A DNA stretch of 64,000 nucleotides from Zygnema cylindricum (taxonomy: Eukaryota > Streptophyta > Zygnematophyceae > Zygnematales > Zygnemataceae), in contig JBBHKE010001178.1 of assembly GCA_037447655.1 (NCBI GenBank), positions 279,031-343,030 on the forward strand. The letters are read 5' to 3'. Positions 33,358 to 45,433 of this stretch are shown here, piece after piece (positions within the stretch are counted from its first letter, which is position 1; each line of letters begins with the position of its first letter). The notes under the pieces are model-generated. The model was given only the letters and a program-made list of their open reading frames with translations, ran no database searches and was not told where the DNA came from. Position numbers and translations under genes: made by a program.

Positions 33358-33895
33358 AGAGAGAGAGATACCGTTGATAGAAAATAACCCGTGAGTTATC
33401 AAAAAAGTTGATGTGGGGGTTTGGGGTTCGGTGTTCATCGGTCGTAACCGGCTAAACAGTCCAAAGACTACGGTTCAGTTGCAAGGCCCTCAACGCCGCA
33501 ATCGCAGCAACCTTATATATTAGGGAAATGTCTCTAGGAACGTCTTCTATCATCGCCGACAACATGCTCACCGGTCCTTTGACACGTTAAGCCTCGTGGA
33601 TGGTTCTGTCAAATATCATAGGTGCTTCAACTACTATAGCTAAAGTTGTTGCATACAAAAGAGGGAGAGGTTCCTTGCAAATAAAGCGACACTCTAGATG
33701 TAGGGTTGTGATCGGCTGAGCCCTTATCAAAAGTAGATGCAGGTTGTTGGATGGTAGAATCTCGAAGGGTTTGGTAGGCCAACGACGACGCATGGACGAC
33801 CATTTTGGTCATCTCTGTAAACTAGGGTTTTATTTCCGCCATGAAAGCCGCAACTTGCTCTTTCATCATGGTTGCTCTCTTTTTTGACGAGAGAT

Positions 33896-34860
33896 CTAAA
33901 ACGGAGCTTTCTTTTTCACAGTCTCTTTGGCGGGGTGACCGGTTTTGTAGAACGGGCTTTTTTGGCGGGGTGATCGGTTATGTACAACGGGCTGGAATTC
34001 TTCCGTTATGAGTTTGATTTTGATAAATGAAATCTTATTACTTAATGTGGCAACGGTAGACGTAATGCCTTTTCTACAAGATGTGGATGCATATGGCCGA
34101 TTTATGTGACAAATGAAGGCATCATGCCCCGTCTTTCCCCATTCGAAACACAATCCATTGCCGCAATTAGGGGGTGGGGTTCCCATGGCTGACGTCTTTG
34201 GGGACCTATTGGGAGGCCATGGGTTTTTAGGTGGAGGAGGAGATGGGATAACCAGTTTCATACGAGTAGGTTTGGGTTGTTTATGAGCATCCCACCAGAA
34301 TGTCTGCATCTCGTACTCCACCGCATATTGAGCCACTTGCTCAAATATGAAATTCAGTCTGTACATTTGACTGAGGTGGGTTTGTATAAACCTTCTAGAT
34401 TGGCCCGAGAATTGTCCCACAAATTTTTGGACACCTTTCGCATCGCATATAAGGTCCATTAAAGCTTCTCGCATAGTTTTCATTCGAGCACGTAGGGCGG
34501 GGGCAGTTTCACCCGACGAACGTCTAAAGTTCATTAACTTTTGCAGCCTAGTATGGAATATCTATCTGGCCTAGGACTTTTGGTAATCCCGCAAAAAGAG
34601 GAGCGTACTCCCTCATTGCCAGAATGGTTTCATATTTACAAGTATAGAGAATAAGGGCCGAACCGCGAAGGTATCGACCGAGGAGAGAGAAAGCCACCCG
34701 GAGGTCAACCCTATCCTAGTATCTGAATGTTAGATCCCTCATTTTTGTGGCATACAACATTCGGAAATGAGACAATGACATAGTGTCTTCCATACCAAAG
34801 AATTGTAGGCTTTGGAAAAGGAGAAGAATATAACCGCGGTGGTAGCAAAACTATCCCGCC
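33896..34860 (-). pseudogene. Gag relic with degenerate zinc knuckle
   Basis: A 212-codon frame (34534-33896) carries alpha-helical Gag-like sequence (KFVGQFSGQSRRFIQTHLSQ) and a knuckle CFEWGKTGHDAFIC, in which the second Cys of C-x2-C-x4-H-x4-C is Trp. Basic Pro-rich segments flank it. Upstream, 34860-34535 continues in Gag-like style (HFRMLYATKMRDLTF; VAFSLLGRYLRGSALILY; ETILAMREYAPLFAGLPKVL) with several stops. No start or LTR is assigned. Confidence 0.65.
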
Positions 34861-36917
34861 GTGGGTAGATCCGGATTCAAAACATATGTTGTCCTAATCT
34901 ATGGGCATGAAAAAGGGGAAAACCCTAAATTGGAACAGTTCGGAATTCGGCACGGCCTAAGGAGGTGCAGGAAATGCCTAACCACACCAAACTGATCAAA
35001 CCACACACCAAACTGATCAAACTACACACACACACACAGACTCAGTGGTCAGGTTTAATCAAGAAAACGTATTACCAAAACTGCTACCCTCTAAGACAGT
35101 AGAGCAAGGCCGAAGGGCCAGGTCTATAAAAACAAGCAGAGAACTATCCACGCACCTTTCGGTGTAGATCTACAGCGGCACAGATAGAAAGGTGTCTAAG
35201 CAATGCCACCCACGCCAAGATCTAGGAAGAAAATCTACACCAATTAATCACACACAATCTCTACGGCCACACAAACCCAGATAGCGTAAGCGGTAAAATG
35301 CAAATGCTCAATCCGATTGGGCTCCAAGGAACCCAATCCACTCCGAACCTTTTATACGAGTGTCCACACTAAATCTGGTAGCTCCTGCGCTAGTAGGTTA
35401 TCGAAAGGCAACTCTAGCACCCTAGTGAGTGCTACGGGTGAACCGAAGTTGTTAGGAGCAAGTCGAATTTTGTAGAGCTCCTCGAATGTAATCCGCTCCA
35501 CAATCCGCTCCACAATCGGCTCCAAGAAATATCTCCAAAGGTGTCTCCCTACGAGACTCTCCGCGGATTTTTGCCTCGGAATCTTTGGGAACCCGAATGA
35601 GAAAGGTATAAAATAAAAGAAATAGGTAGGTGAGTACTAGGGGTAAACTGGACTTATTCGCAGCAAGTCGGATTCGTAGCAAGTCTGATTTTGTAGAGCT
35701 CCCCAAATGTAATCCGCTCCACAATCCGCTCTAAGAAATATCTCCAAGGGTGTCTCCCTACGTGACTCTCCGTGGATTTCAACTTGAAGGAGAAAGGTAG
35801 AAAATAAAGGAAAAAAATAGAACAAATGGCAAAGGTAATTTAGCATTAGGTAGGAGGCTGCTCAAACTCTAGACATGCAGCCTCACTTATGAATGTAACA
35901 ATCCGGATTCAGCAACAACCCTAATTATGTTAGACAAATCCTAATCTGACAGCAAAAACCCTAATTCAGATAAAAAAAGTCGTAATTTAGACTGCTAAGA
36001 CACTAGATTTACAGCCAAGAAACTTTTAGCAACAAGCTAAAAGGGCAAGATCTAAAGAATAAGACCCTAAATCTGCAAAAATCTTAAATCTGCAGAAAAA
36101 CCCTAAATCTGCCGATTAACCCTAAATCTCCAGTTAACCCTAAATCTACAGATTAACCCTATATCTATCACATAATATAGATCTGGGTTTTTAGCAAGGA
36201 AATAGGGTGGCAGCAAGATAGGAAAGAAGAATTTAAAAGAAGTAATTTAAGAAAAATAATAATTTTTTTTTTTTTTTTGTTTTTTTTTAATTTAGACCTT
36301 TTGGGCAAGAATACCAAGCCACAAGGTAGCCACTGGGCTCTCGGGTCTTTATCGTATTCTCTACAAGGGTTTTCTCCACCAGCAACAACAAAGCAAAAGC
36401 AATTTCAGCCAAAAACACAGGAAAATCCAATTCGGCCAAAATAACACTCTTCCCACCTCAAATAAGATACAAGCGAGAAAAAACAAAACAACAACAAACA
36501 CCCAAACCGTCTGGCTGCCCGAGGAAGGCATTGCCGGATCCGGATGCCTCTCCACACGAGTTCTAATACACCACTCCCAAGAGATGACTTAAGTTTTGGA
36601 GGGAAACCTTCTCGACTTAGCTCTGGGCCGCGTGGATTAAAAAACGTAGGCAGAAAACAAGGAAAAATATTCGTGTACAATCTAGCCACTATCACTAGCT
36701 AGCAAATAGAAAGAATAAACGTGAGCAATCGAGAGAGAGAGCAAGAGAGTTGCCTTGCCGCCAAGAGAAAATTCTTGTTCAAAAGCTAAAAAATTTTAAA
36801 TCTGAAATTAGACTAATTAGAAGTTACGCTACGCTTACGCAAACTTAGCCTAAGTCTAAGCTAGTTTACATGAACGAACCTACTTAAGATGTTGGCGAAT
36901 AGACGGCCAGCATCGTT
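34861..36917. other. repeat-bearing region between Gag relic and copia C
   Basis: It contains two direct copies of a block of about 130 bp (35453-35590 and 35660-35800) sharing GTAGAGCTCC, AATGTAATCCGCTCCACAATC and AAATATCTCCAA. Next is an AACCCTAAATCTGC-type degenerate repeat (35929-36180), then a T/A homopolymer near 36260-36290. No coding frame is convincing. Part may be the leader or LTR of the methyltransferase-bearing element. Confidence 0.5.
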
Positions 36918-38726
36918 TGAAACTCTAAGACCTCCATAAGTCCTCAGAGTGGACAGCTTCCAAGAAGCCTCTAGGATAATCCTGACCCTTTTGTGTTTCA
37001 GCAAAAATAACTGCAACCCTGGCAAACGAAAACCCTGACTACCTGCACCCCTGTGAAGGCAAGACTCCCCTGAGTTGATAGCAAAAAGAATCTCTGAATT
37101 TGCTCCCCTGAGCAGTAAGTTATGGAGGGTCAAAGTTGACCTTTTGTACAGAAGCTCTCGGGGAGAGAGGGTCCTATCTTCTAATTTTTTCTAAGTCCTA
37201 TCTCTCTCACAGACTCTATCTACTGATGTACGGACCAATCAGATTACAGTTCCGTACGCAAAAGTACAGCTGCCGGTGTACTTTATGTACGGACATTGTA
37301 CGACATGGCCTAAATGTCCACACGTGGAATATTCGGATTCGCTCCTCTAATCCTCGGAGATGCCGCGCTTGTTGAGAAAGTAATCCTAAGTTAGTTCAGA
37401 AGGTAGTGCATTAAAGGGAGAGAGCGCAGTGGCGCAATGGAGAAGCACAGTGCAGAAGTGCAAAGTGGAATAACTTTCTTGTTTAATATTTAAATCGAGT
37501 ACGCGACCAGACGATCTTTAATTATAGAGAAAGAGCTTTCGAACGAGCTATAGAGAGCAAGATTTGGATACGTAGATCAAAAGTTACAGGCGTGCAAAGC
37601 AGAAGCTTCTAGAAGGTTCCACAGGAAACGGTATGGACTTTTCCGAGGTGGTTCCTAAGTGTTTCCTTGGAGTTTCGGGGACATGTCTAGTAGGTTCTTG
37701 TGACGTGGAGAGCCACGAGTTTCGGGGACATGTCTAGTAGGTTCTTGTGACGTGGAGAGCCACGAGAAGGACACTTGTCAATAAATTAGAGCTAGAAATG
37801 TCTAGAATGTCTAGAAGGGTAGAGTAGAAAAGAGTATATATGAAGTAGGAGAACTAGACAAATATGTACAATTGGAGAATTGGTTGTGACCATAGCTGAA
37901 GAGATAGTAAGAGTCCCTATAGTGAGAAAGCATTGTAACTCTGTGTGAGTTGAGATACAAAGATAAGTGAAGCCTTGTAAAGAATCACTTGGAGAAAATA
38001 AAGTGATTCTTCTTGTGAGGAAAATTTGAGCAAGTGTGCTTTTACTTTGTGAGTGAATTCTTTGTGGCTTCGGAAGATTCTTGAGTGACCTGTGAGAGAG
38101 TTTTTGCTTTGTGAAGCTAGATTGTTGCATGATGAGTGAGGCCCACAAAATTCAACAGCGCTCCAATGTTACATCGCCACGTGTCATACGATGTGGCGCT
38201 GCCCACAAACCGCCGAATTCTCCTTCCGCGATCTCGGCGCAATTTCCGGCCGTCCGATTAAACTCGTATTTGATCGTAGCCGTAATAAATCAATGCGCGG
38301 TATTGATTTCTTATCCGTACCGCAATTCGTACTTTTACAATACCATATCTATGTATCCCGTTAATAGTTATAGTTAAATGATTTATCCTACGTGTACATG
38401 TTTAAATAAATATCGTACTATATACTATGCAACACTACATCTAGACTTAACGACTAAGGCTACCGGCTATCTACCATCTGTCGGCCGGCAGGTACCAAGA
38501 TCAAATCCTGCCGCCGGCACATAACTTTTAGTAATTAATCCCTAGACTAATATAAATTTCCCGTAAACCTGAGGATAGCCTAGGTAGCCATGGCTCTAGC
38601 TTCCTCTCCAATTTCTCAGTGACTGCGACAAGTTTGAGAGTTGGAGAGAGAAGTTAGAGGTAGACTGCCTCGGCTTCTTTGTTTCTATTCAGACCTAGAA
38701 AATACTTAAAACCATTAATTTCTACA
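36918..38726 (-). repeat. 3' LTR of copia element C
   Basis: Flanks of the nested LTR (36918-37369 and 38158-38726) align with the element A LTR. The nested LTR occupies 37370-38157. The antisense tRNA-like module is at 38440-38521. Confidence 0.95.
37370..38157 (+). repeat. solo LTR of another element nested in the C 3' LTR
   Basis: 788 bp beginning TGTTGAGAAAG and ending AAAATTCAACA, so it has inverted termini TGTTGA/TCAACA typical of LTRs. It is flanked by a 5-bp duplication GCGCT (37365-37369 and 38158-38162). A 47-bp unit beginning GTTTCGGGGACATG is tandemly duplicated inside (37672-37765), and an AATAAAG signal is near 37998. Orientation is assumed from that signal. A copy with the same ends and flanks sits in the other LTR, so it was inherited through the life cycle of element C. 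Confidence 0.9.
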
Positions 38727-38739
38727 CTCCCCTTATTTT

Positions 38740-41700
38740 CTAGTCAATCTTTAATTTCAGACCACACTTCTCCCTGCTGAAAATTAGCTTAGGGGAAGGC
38801 ACAGGTTTGGTCATCATATCTGCTACCATCTCACTATCTGGCCTGTACTCTAAACTGATTATTTTGTTTTCTACTTTTTCTCTAACAAAGCTGAGTCTGA
38901 TGTCCATGTGTTTGGCTTTAAAATGATGTTTAGGATTGGCAGAAATAGCGATTGCTGTCTGATTATCACAAAATATTTTCTGCACACCACTCTTAAGGTG
39001 ACCAAGCTCACCAAGCAAAGACTTGACCCACATCAATTCTTTTACAGCAGAGCAAGAGGCCATATACTCAGCCTCCATGGTGGACTGAGCAATAACCTTT
39101 TGCTGTTTGCTACTCCAACAGCAAGCCCCATCACCCACATATAATACATATCCAGAAGTACATCTCCTCATCGGAGCATCACCATAACTGGCATCACTCC
39201 AAGTAGTGATGTCAGTATTCTCCCCACCCAAATGCAACTATAGATCTCTAGTTCCTACCAAATATCTAAGGACTCTCTTAGCTGCCTCCCAATCCTTCTT
39301 AGTGGGAGCATTTAGACTTCTACTCAGCACTCCTACAGCTGCAGCTAAATCCGGCCGGGTACAATTCATAAAATATATTAGACTTCCCACTACTAGCCTG
39401 TAAGGAATAGTCTGCATGAACTTCTGTTCATCAGGAGATAATTCCTCATCTAAGACTATGACTCCTTCTTCCTCACTCCCCTCACTTCCCTTCTTCAACT
39501 CCATTGGAGTTGTACAACTATTAGCTTTATCCATTTGAAATTTTTAAAGCATGTTCCCTATTGCTTCCTTTTGAGTCAGTTTTATAATTTTCCTTTTTCC
39601 GTCTCTCTCTACTTGAATTCCCAAAATATATCTTGCTTCTCCCATATCCTTCATTTCAAATCTCCCGTTAAGATCGGTTTTCAGTTTGTTAATTTTTTCC
39701 ATTGATTTACTTAATACAAGCAGATCATCAACATAAATTGCAATAAATATCAAACCTTCCTCATCTTCAAAGACATAGATTGAGTGATCTGAGCTGATCC
39801 GAATATATCCCAGACCGGTAAGAAACTCATCAAGCTTCTTATTCCATTGTCGAGGTGCCTGTTTCAAACCATATAGAGATTTAATCAGCCGGCATACCTT
39901 ACTCTCCTCTCCTTCCTCCACAAAACCTTCGGGTTGTCGCATGAAGATCTCCTCTTCCAATTCTCCATGCAAAAAGGTTGTCTTGATGTCCATCTGATGC
40001 ACTTCCATGTCTTCTGCCGCTGCTAAACTGAGAAGTATGCGGACGGAGGGAAATCTGACCACCGGGGCAAAGGTTTCCTCGTAGTCAATTCCTTCCTTTT
40101 GTGTAAATCCTTTTGCCACTAATCTGGCCTTGTAGCGCTCGATTGTGTTATCTGGATTCAGTTTTAGTTTGAAAACCCACTTACAACCGATTGGTTTTCG
40201 GTTAGGTGGACAGTCCACCAGCTCCCAAGTATCGGCTGCCATGATTGAAGCCATCTCCTCATTGATGGCTGTCTTCCACCGGTTTCTTTCTAGACAAGTC
40301 ATCGCCTCTACATAAGTTTGAGGTTCATCTTGAAGAGATAGTTTAGTTACCTTGTTAATAACCTGTTTTTCTTGCAGTCTTTTGCTACTTCTCCTCCCCC
40401 CTTCAAAATCTGAGGCTGGAATAGATGGTTCTCGTGGATTCTTTCGAACAAACTCGACTTCTCCCCTATCCGTTGATTCCGAATCAATTTCCACCACGTC
40501 TTCCGCTTCGAGTAGAGTTGTCACTGGAGTTTCCACAGCCGAGTCCTTTTCGGTCTTATTTGTACCTGCAAGAATGTCATCTTCTCTAAAACCTGGGTAG
40601 TTAGGAAGCTCAAAGTCATCGGAATTTTCTGACTCAAATCTGATTTTTACTGACCTCGTATATTTGAAGGGATCCACAGACTTTCCTTCATCCATAACTA
40701 CTAGATGTTTTACTAAGATTATATCTTCCTTTTTTAGATCATAAACTCTATATCCTTTAACATCTTCATCATATCCTAATAAGTATCCCGGTTTTCCTTT
40801 AGGATCTAGCTTCCAATTGGACCGATCAGTATCTAGACTGAACTCTTGACTGCCGAAAACCTTTAAGTGAGATATGTCTGGTTTCCGGCCTGTCCATCTC
40901 TCATAAGGTGTTTGATCTTTTATAGCTGAAGTAAGAACTCTATTCTTGAGGTAATTAGCACAGTTCATTGCTTCTGCCCAAAACCTTTTTCCTATTTTTT
41001 TATCTGACAACATACTTCTAGCACTATCACTTAGTGTTCTATTTAACCTTTCAGCTACCCCATTCTGTTCCGGATTTTCTGGAACTGTCTTTTGGTGTTA
41101 ACCCCATCTTCCCTCAGAAAATCCTCAAACTGGTTAGAAGTATACTCTCCACCATTGTCACTCCTTACTCTCTTGATAGGAGTTTCATGGAGTTTTTCGC
41201 TCCATGCTTTATATTGTCTAAAGCAATCCTCAGCTTCGGACTTGTTTTTCAAAAAATACACCCGGGAATACCGAGACCAATCATCAGTTATAGTCATCAT
41301 AAATCTCTTCCCCCCGGTGAGGGCACTTTAGCCGGTCCCCAAATATCTGTGTGTACTAGATCTAGAATTTTTTCTCCCTTATAGGTGGCTGATTTAGGAA
41401 AGGGTAATCTGTGTGCTTTACCTTGAGCACATCCACTACAATCACTTATATCATCACTCTCACTGAACTGAATCCCTTCCACCACTCCCATTTTTTTCAT
41501 CTCTCTTAACTTATCTAGATTCACATGCCCAAGTCTCTTATGCCACATCATAATATCATGAACACCAGCATAATATCATGAACACCAGCATAATAAAGTT
41601 TCTTCGTTTCATTACTTAAAATCAGCCTAAACATCCCATGGCTACCTTTCTCAGCAATGAAATAGACATCCTCCTCAAAACTAGCAGTAAAAACTCCTTC

Positions 41701-43122
41701 CCTAGTGCTAGTAAAAAAACCCTTATCATCTAATACTGATGTAGAGATAATATTTTTGTTCACCTCCGAAATAAACAATACATTGGAGAATGTTAATATG
41801 GATGTCTTTCCTTCTACTAACACTTTCAGATCTACCGATCCTACAAGAGTAGTGGTGACTATCCTCCCATCCTCGTACTCTATCTCTACGGTGGGAATCT
41901 TTCTTATCTTAGTGAACAGGTGCCTATCCTTACACATGTGCATGGAGGCACCTGAATCTATGATCCAACCTGCTTCACCTTTCAATCCACCGTAAGCACA
42001 TTTCTGCCTTCGTGGAATTTCGACCTCATTTTTCGCCTCCAACTCCTCATCCAAAAGGAGCTCATCGTCCTCGTCCTCGTCCTCGGATTCCGCCTCAAGT
42101 ACCTGTGTGACAAGGGCCTTTTTCTTTCCTCTCAGGGAACCACCGGTCTGCCCCTCCTTTAACCGAAGCTCGGTTAGCTTAGTGCACTCTGCCATATAGT
42201 GCCCCGATTTCTTACAAAAATGACATAAACCTTTGGGAGCCCTTGGTTCGAACTCGTCGGCCTGTTTTTTCTGCTCCCTACCCCCATAGTTTCCGACCGG
42301 TTTTCGGGAATCCCTGTTCCTCCAATCAGTCGCTGTTGCCAAGGCTTGGCCACTCTTTCCTCCCCTTCGGATCTTGATTGTATTCTCTTGAACGAGAATC
42401 ATCCCTACCACTGAGTTCCATATCCACCTTGAGTCAGGCAAGTCCTGCACACAGTAAACTATGTTCACGAACTCATCAGGTAACTTCATCAGTAAACAGT
42501 TAACCTTTTCTTTTTCACTAAAATCTTTTCCCGCACTGTGTAGCTCCATGAAGAGTGTAGCAAGCTCATTGCAAAAATCCAACATATTTCCCCCTTTGTA
42601 TACATACTCCTTCACTTTCTGATCAGCCAACTGTTGTTGCTGAATCGTACCACTTCGGTACATCTCTATGAGAGCCATCCAAAGATCGGATGCCCTTTCT
42701 ACCTGCAAATGAGGACATGCAAGTCCTTGAGTGAGATGGCGTAGGATGAAGTGCTTTGCCGCCATATTGTTGAAGTCCCAGGTTTCAGTATCATTCTCCT
42801 CGTTCCTCGGAATAGGTGACATGAATGTCGAACCAGTTGCTATTGGTGTGGTCGTCTCCTTCTCCTTTCCTTTGTCCACCACCTCTCCTTCTTTTGTTTC
42901 CTCCGTTGAAGGTGGATCCTCTTTCCTGGTGAATCTGGTTCCTCCAAACCCTGGAGGAATTCCAAGACTTGATGGATGCCCCAACCGTCCACTCACTATC
43001 CCCCAAAATATTTTTTCGCATAGAGCTCCTATCATCATACTTTCCCAGTATATGAAGCCAGTTCCATTAAAGATTGGTACCCTAGAGGGTGGGCCCATAA
43101 CCTGAAACTCTGAGACCTCCAT
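38740..43122 (-). pseudogene. copia C Gag-Pol polyprotein, multiply broken
   Basis: It starts at ATG 43120-43122 inside the LTR and ends at 38740. Gag, knuckle (CHFCKKSGHYMAEC) and protease (IIDSGAS) are in one open 524-codon stretch, which keeps CAG where element A has TAG. A 20-bp tandem duplication (41555-41594) shifts the frame before the HHCC finger. Single-base deletions follow in a C run near 41315 and near 41099, either side of the integrase core. RT is open over 489 codons (39544-41013) with QMDIKTTFLHG and YVDDLL. Nonsense codons fall at 39544-39546 (GAA in A) and 39238-39240 (TGG in A). RNase H motifs WSDASYGD and CDNQTA are present. Confidence 0.92.
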
Positions 43123-44942
43123 AAGTCCTCAGAGTGGACAGCTTCCAAGAAGCCTCTAGGATAATCCTGACCCCTTTGTGTTTCAGCAAAAATAACTGCC
43201 ACCCTGGCAAACAAAAACCCTGACTACCTGCACCCCTGTGAAGGCAAGACTCCCCTGAGTTGATAGCAAAAAGAATCTCTGAATTTGCTCCCCTGAGCAG
43301 TAAGTTATGGAGGGTCAAAGTTGACCTTTTGTACAGAAGCTCTCTGGGAGAGAGGGTCCTATCTTCTAATTTTTTCTAAGTCCTATCTCTCTCACAGACT
43401 CTATCTACTGATGTACGGACCAATCAGATTACAGTTCCGTACGCAAAAGTACAGCTGCCGGTGTACTTTATGTACGGACATTGTACGACATGGCCTAAAT
43501 GTCCACACGTGGAATATCCGGATTCGCTCCTCTAATCCTCGGAGATGCCGCGCTTGTTGAGAAAGTAATCCTAAGTTAGTTCAGAAGATAGTGCATTAAA
43601 GGGAGAGAGCGCAGTGGCGCAATGGAGAAGCACAGTGCAGAAGTGCAAAGTGGAATAACTTTCTTGTTAAATATTTAAATCGAGCACGCGACCAGACGAT
43701 CTTTATCTACAGAGAAAGAGCTTTCGAACGAGCTATAGAGAGCAAGATTTGGATACGTAGATCAAAAGTTACAGGCGTGCAAAGCAGAAGCTTCTAGAAG
43801 GTTCCACAGGAAACGGTATGGACTTTTCCGAGGTGGTTCCTAAGTGTTTCCTTGGAGTTTCGGGGACATGTCTAGTAGGTTCTTGTGACGTGGAGAGCCA
43901 CGAGTTTCGGGGACATGTCTAGTAGGTTCTTGTGACGTGGAGAGCCACGAGAAGGACACTTGTCAATAAATTAGAGCTAGAAATGTCTAGAATGTCTAGA
44001 AGGGTAGAGTAGAAAAGAGTATATATGAAGTAGGAGAAGTAGACAAATATATACAATTGGAGAATTGGTTGTGACCATAGCTGAAGAGATAGTAAGAGTC
44101 CCTATAGTGAGAAAGCATTGTAACTCTGTGTGAGTTGAGATACAAAGATAAGTGAAGCCTTGTAAAGAATCACTTGGAGAAAATAAAGTGATTCTTCTTG
44201 TGAGGAAAATTTGAGCAAGTGTGCTTTTACTTTGTGAGTGAATTCTTTGTGGCTTCGGAAGATTCTTGAGTGACCTGTGAGAGAGTTTTTGCTTTGTGAA
44301 GCTAGATTGTTGCATGATGAGTGAGGCCCACAAAATTCAACAGCGCTCCAATGTTACATCGCCACGTGTCATACGATGTGGCGCTGCCCACAAACCGCCG
44401 AATTCTCCTTCCGCGATCTCGGCGCAATTTCCGGCCGTCCGATTAAACTCGTATTTGATCGTAGCCGTAATAAATACATGCGCGGTATTCGTTTCGCTTA
44501 CGAAATCAATGCGCGGTATTGATTTCTTATCCGTACCGCAATTCGTACTTTTACAATACCATATCTATGTATCCCGTTAATAGTTATAGTTAAATGATTT
44601 ATCCTACGTGTACATGTTTAAATAAATATCGTACTATATACTATGTAACACTACCTCTAGACTTAACGGCTAAGGCTACCGGCTATCTACCATCTGTCGG
44701 CCGGCAGGTACCAGGATCAAATCCTGCCGCCGGCACATAACTTTTAGTAATTAATCCCTAGACTAATCTAAATTTCCCGTAAACCTGAGGATAGCCTAGG
44801 TAGCCATGGCTCTAGCTTCCTCTCCAATTTCTCAGTGACTGCGACAAGTTTGAGAGTTGGAGAGAGAAGTTAGAGGTAGACTGCCTCGGCTTCTTTGTTT
44901 CTATTCAGACCTAGAAAATACTTAAAACCATTAATTTCTACA
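43103..44942 (-). repeat. 5' LTR of copia element C
   Basis: 1840 bp, including the nested 788-bp LTR (43555-44342). It ends on the minus strand with the polyprotein start codon and the half-tRNA primer site immediately inside. The antisense tRNA-like module is at 44656-44737. Confidence 0.95.
43555..44342 (+). repeat. solo LTR of another element nested in the C 5' LTR
   Basis: Same 788-bp TGTTGA...TCAACA sequence as 37370-38157, flanked by GCGCT at 43550-43554 and 44343-44347. It contains the same 47-bp duplication. Confidence 0.9.
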
Positions 44943-45433
44943 TCGTTTGCCGTACGCTTAACAAAATCCACCCTTTGAGGGTAAAAACCCTCCCTATCTA
45001 CATGTGCGCGTGAGCCAACATGGGTTCACGACTTAAATGCGAATCAAAATCGAAGCACCACCAAACGCTCCTCATACCTGCGATCCATACGTCGTCCAAA
45101 CGATATCCGCGCCCGTACATTCGAATCGCGTACCTACGCACAAAATGAAACAAAACGCACTAAATTAGTACCTGCTCCAAAGGTCGCAAACGGTCAACCG
45201 AAACCGTGACCGACCGTTAACCAACCGCTCGCGCCGGATCCGTAACGAATTAGATTGGCAAATTTTGGGGGTTGGGCGGTTACGGTCGGTTGATTCACCA
45301 GGAAAAAAAAACGGTCGGTTACGGTCGGTCAACCCAAAAACCAAAAAAATGAAAATTTTGTACTGTCCCTATAATCCAACATTCTTGTACTTTGTACTCT
45401 TTGGCATCGTGGAAGTACGTGACATCATGATTA

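Larger units (their letters stand above)
31860..34860 (-). mobile_element. decayed LTR-type retrotransposon carrying gag, protease and a C5 DNA methyltransferase
   Basis: Three collinear minus-strand coding relics lie in retroelement order: Gag (34860-33896), a retropepsin-like tail (33357-33043) and a C5 cytosine methyltransferase (32665-31860). I do not find reverse transcriptase, RNase H or integrase nearby, and no LTR pair could be paired by eye. The right flank (34900-36900) has direct repeats that may be leader or LTR remains. Retroelements carrying a cytosine methyltransferase are known from some algae and other protists and related proteins occur in early land plants; membership in Ty3/gypsy is inferred, not shown. 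Confidence 0.7.
36918..44942 (-). mobile_element. Ty1/copia LTR retrotransposon C with a solo LTR embedded in each LTR
   Basis: An 8025-bp element with LTRs 36918-38726 (1809 bp) and 43103-44942 (1840 bp), TGAAAC...TCTACA on the plus strand, and target duplication TCGTT (36913-36917, 44943-44947). It is the same family as element A, but each LTR contains a 788-bp foreign LTR. LTRs differ at roughly 20 positions by eye, plus a 31-bp deletion between ATGCGCGGTATT repeats in the 3' LTR. Primer-binding site GGTTATGGGCCCA (43090-43102) and polypurine tract AAGGGGAG (38727-38734) are intact. The polyprotein has at least five lesions. Confidence 0.96.

Noticed and set aside
36861-36917. Open minus-strand frame at the C insertion site (NDAGRLFANILSRFVHVN) continuing across the element into 44943-45010
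   Set aside because: Restored to the empty site it is only about 45 codons with no family match; chance is adequate.
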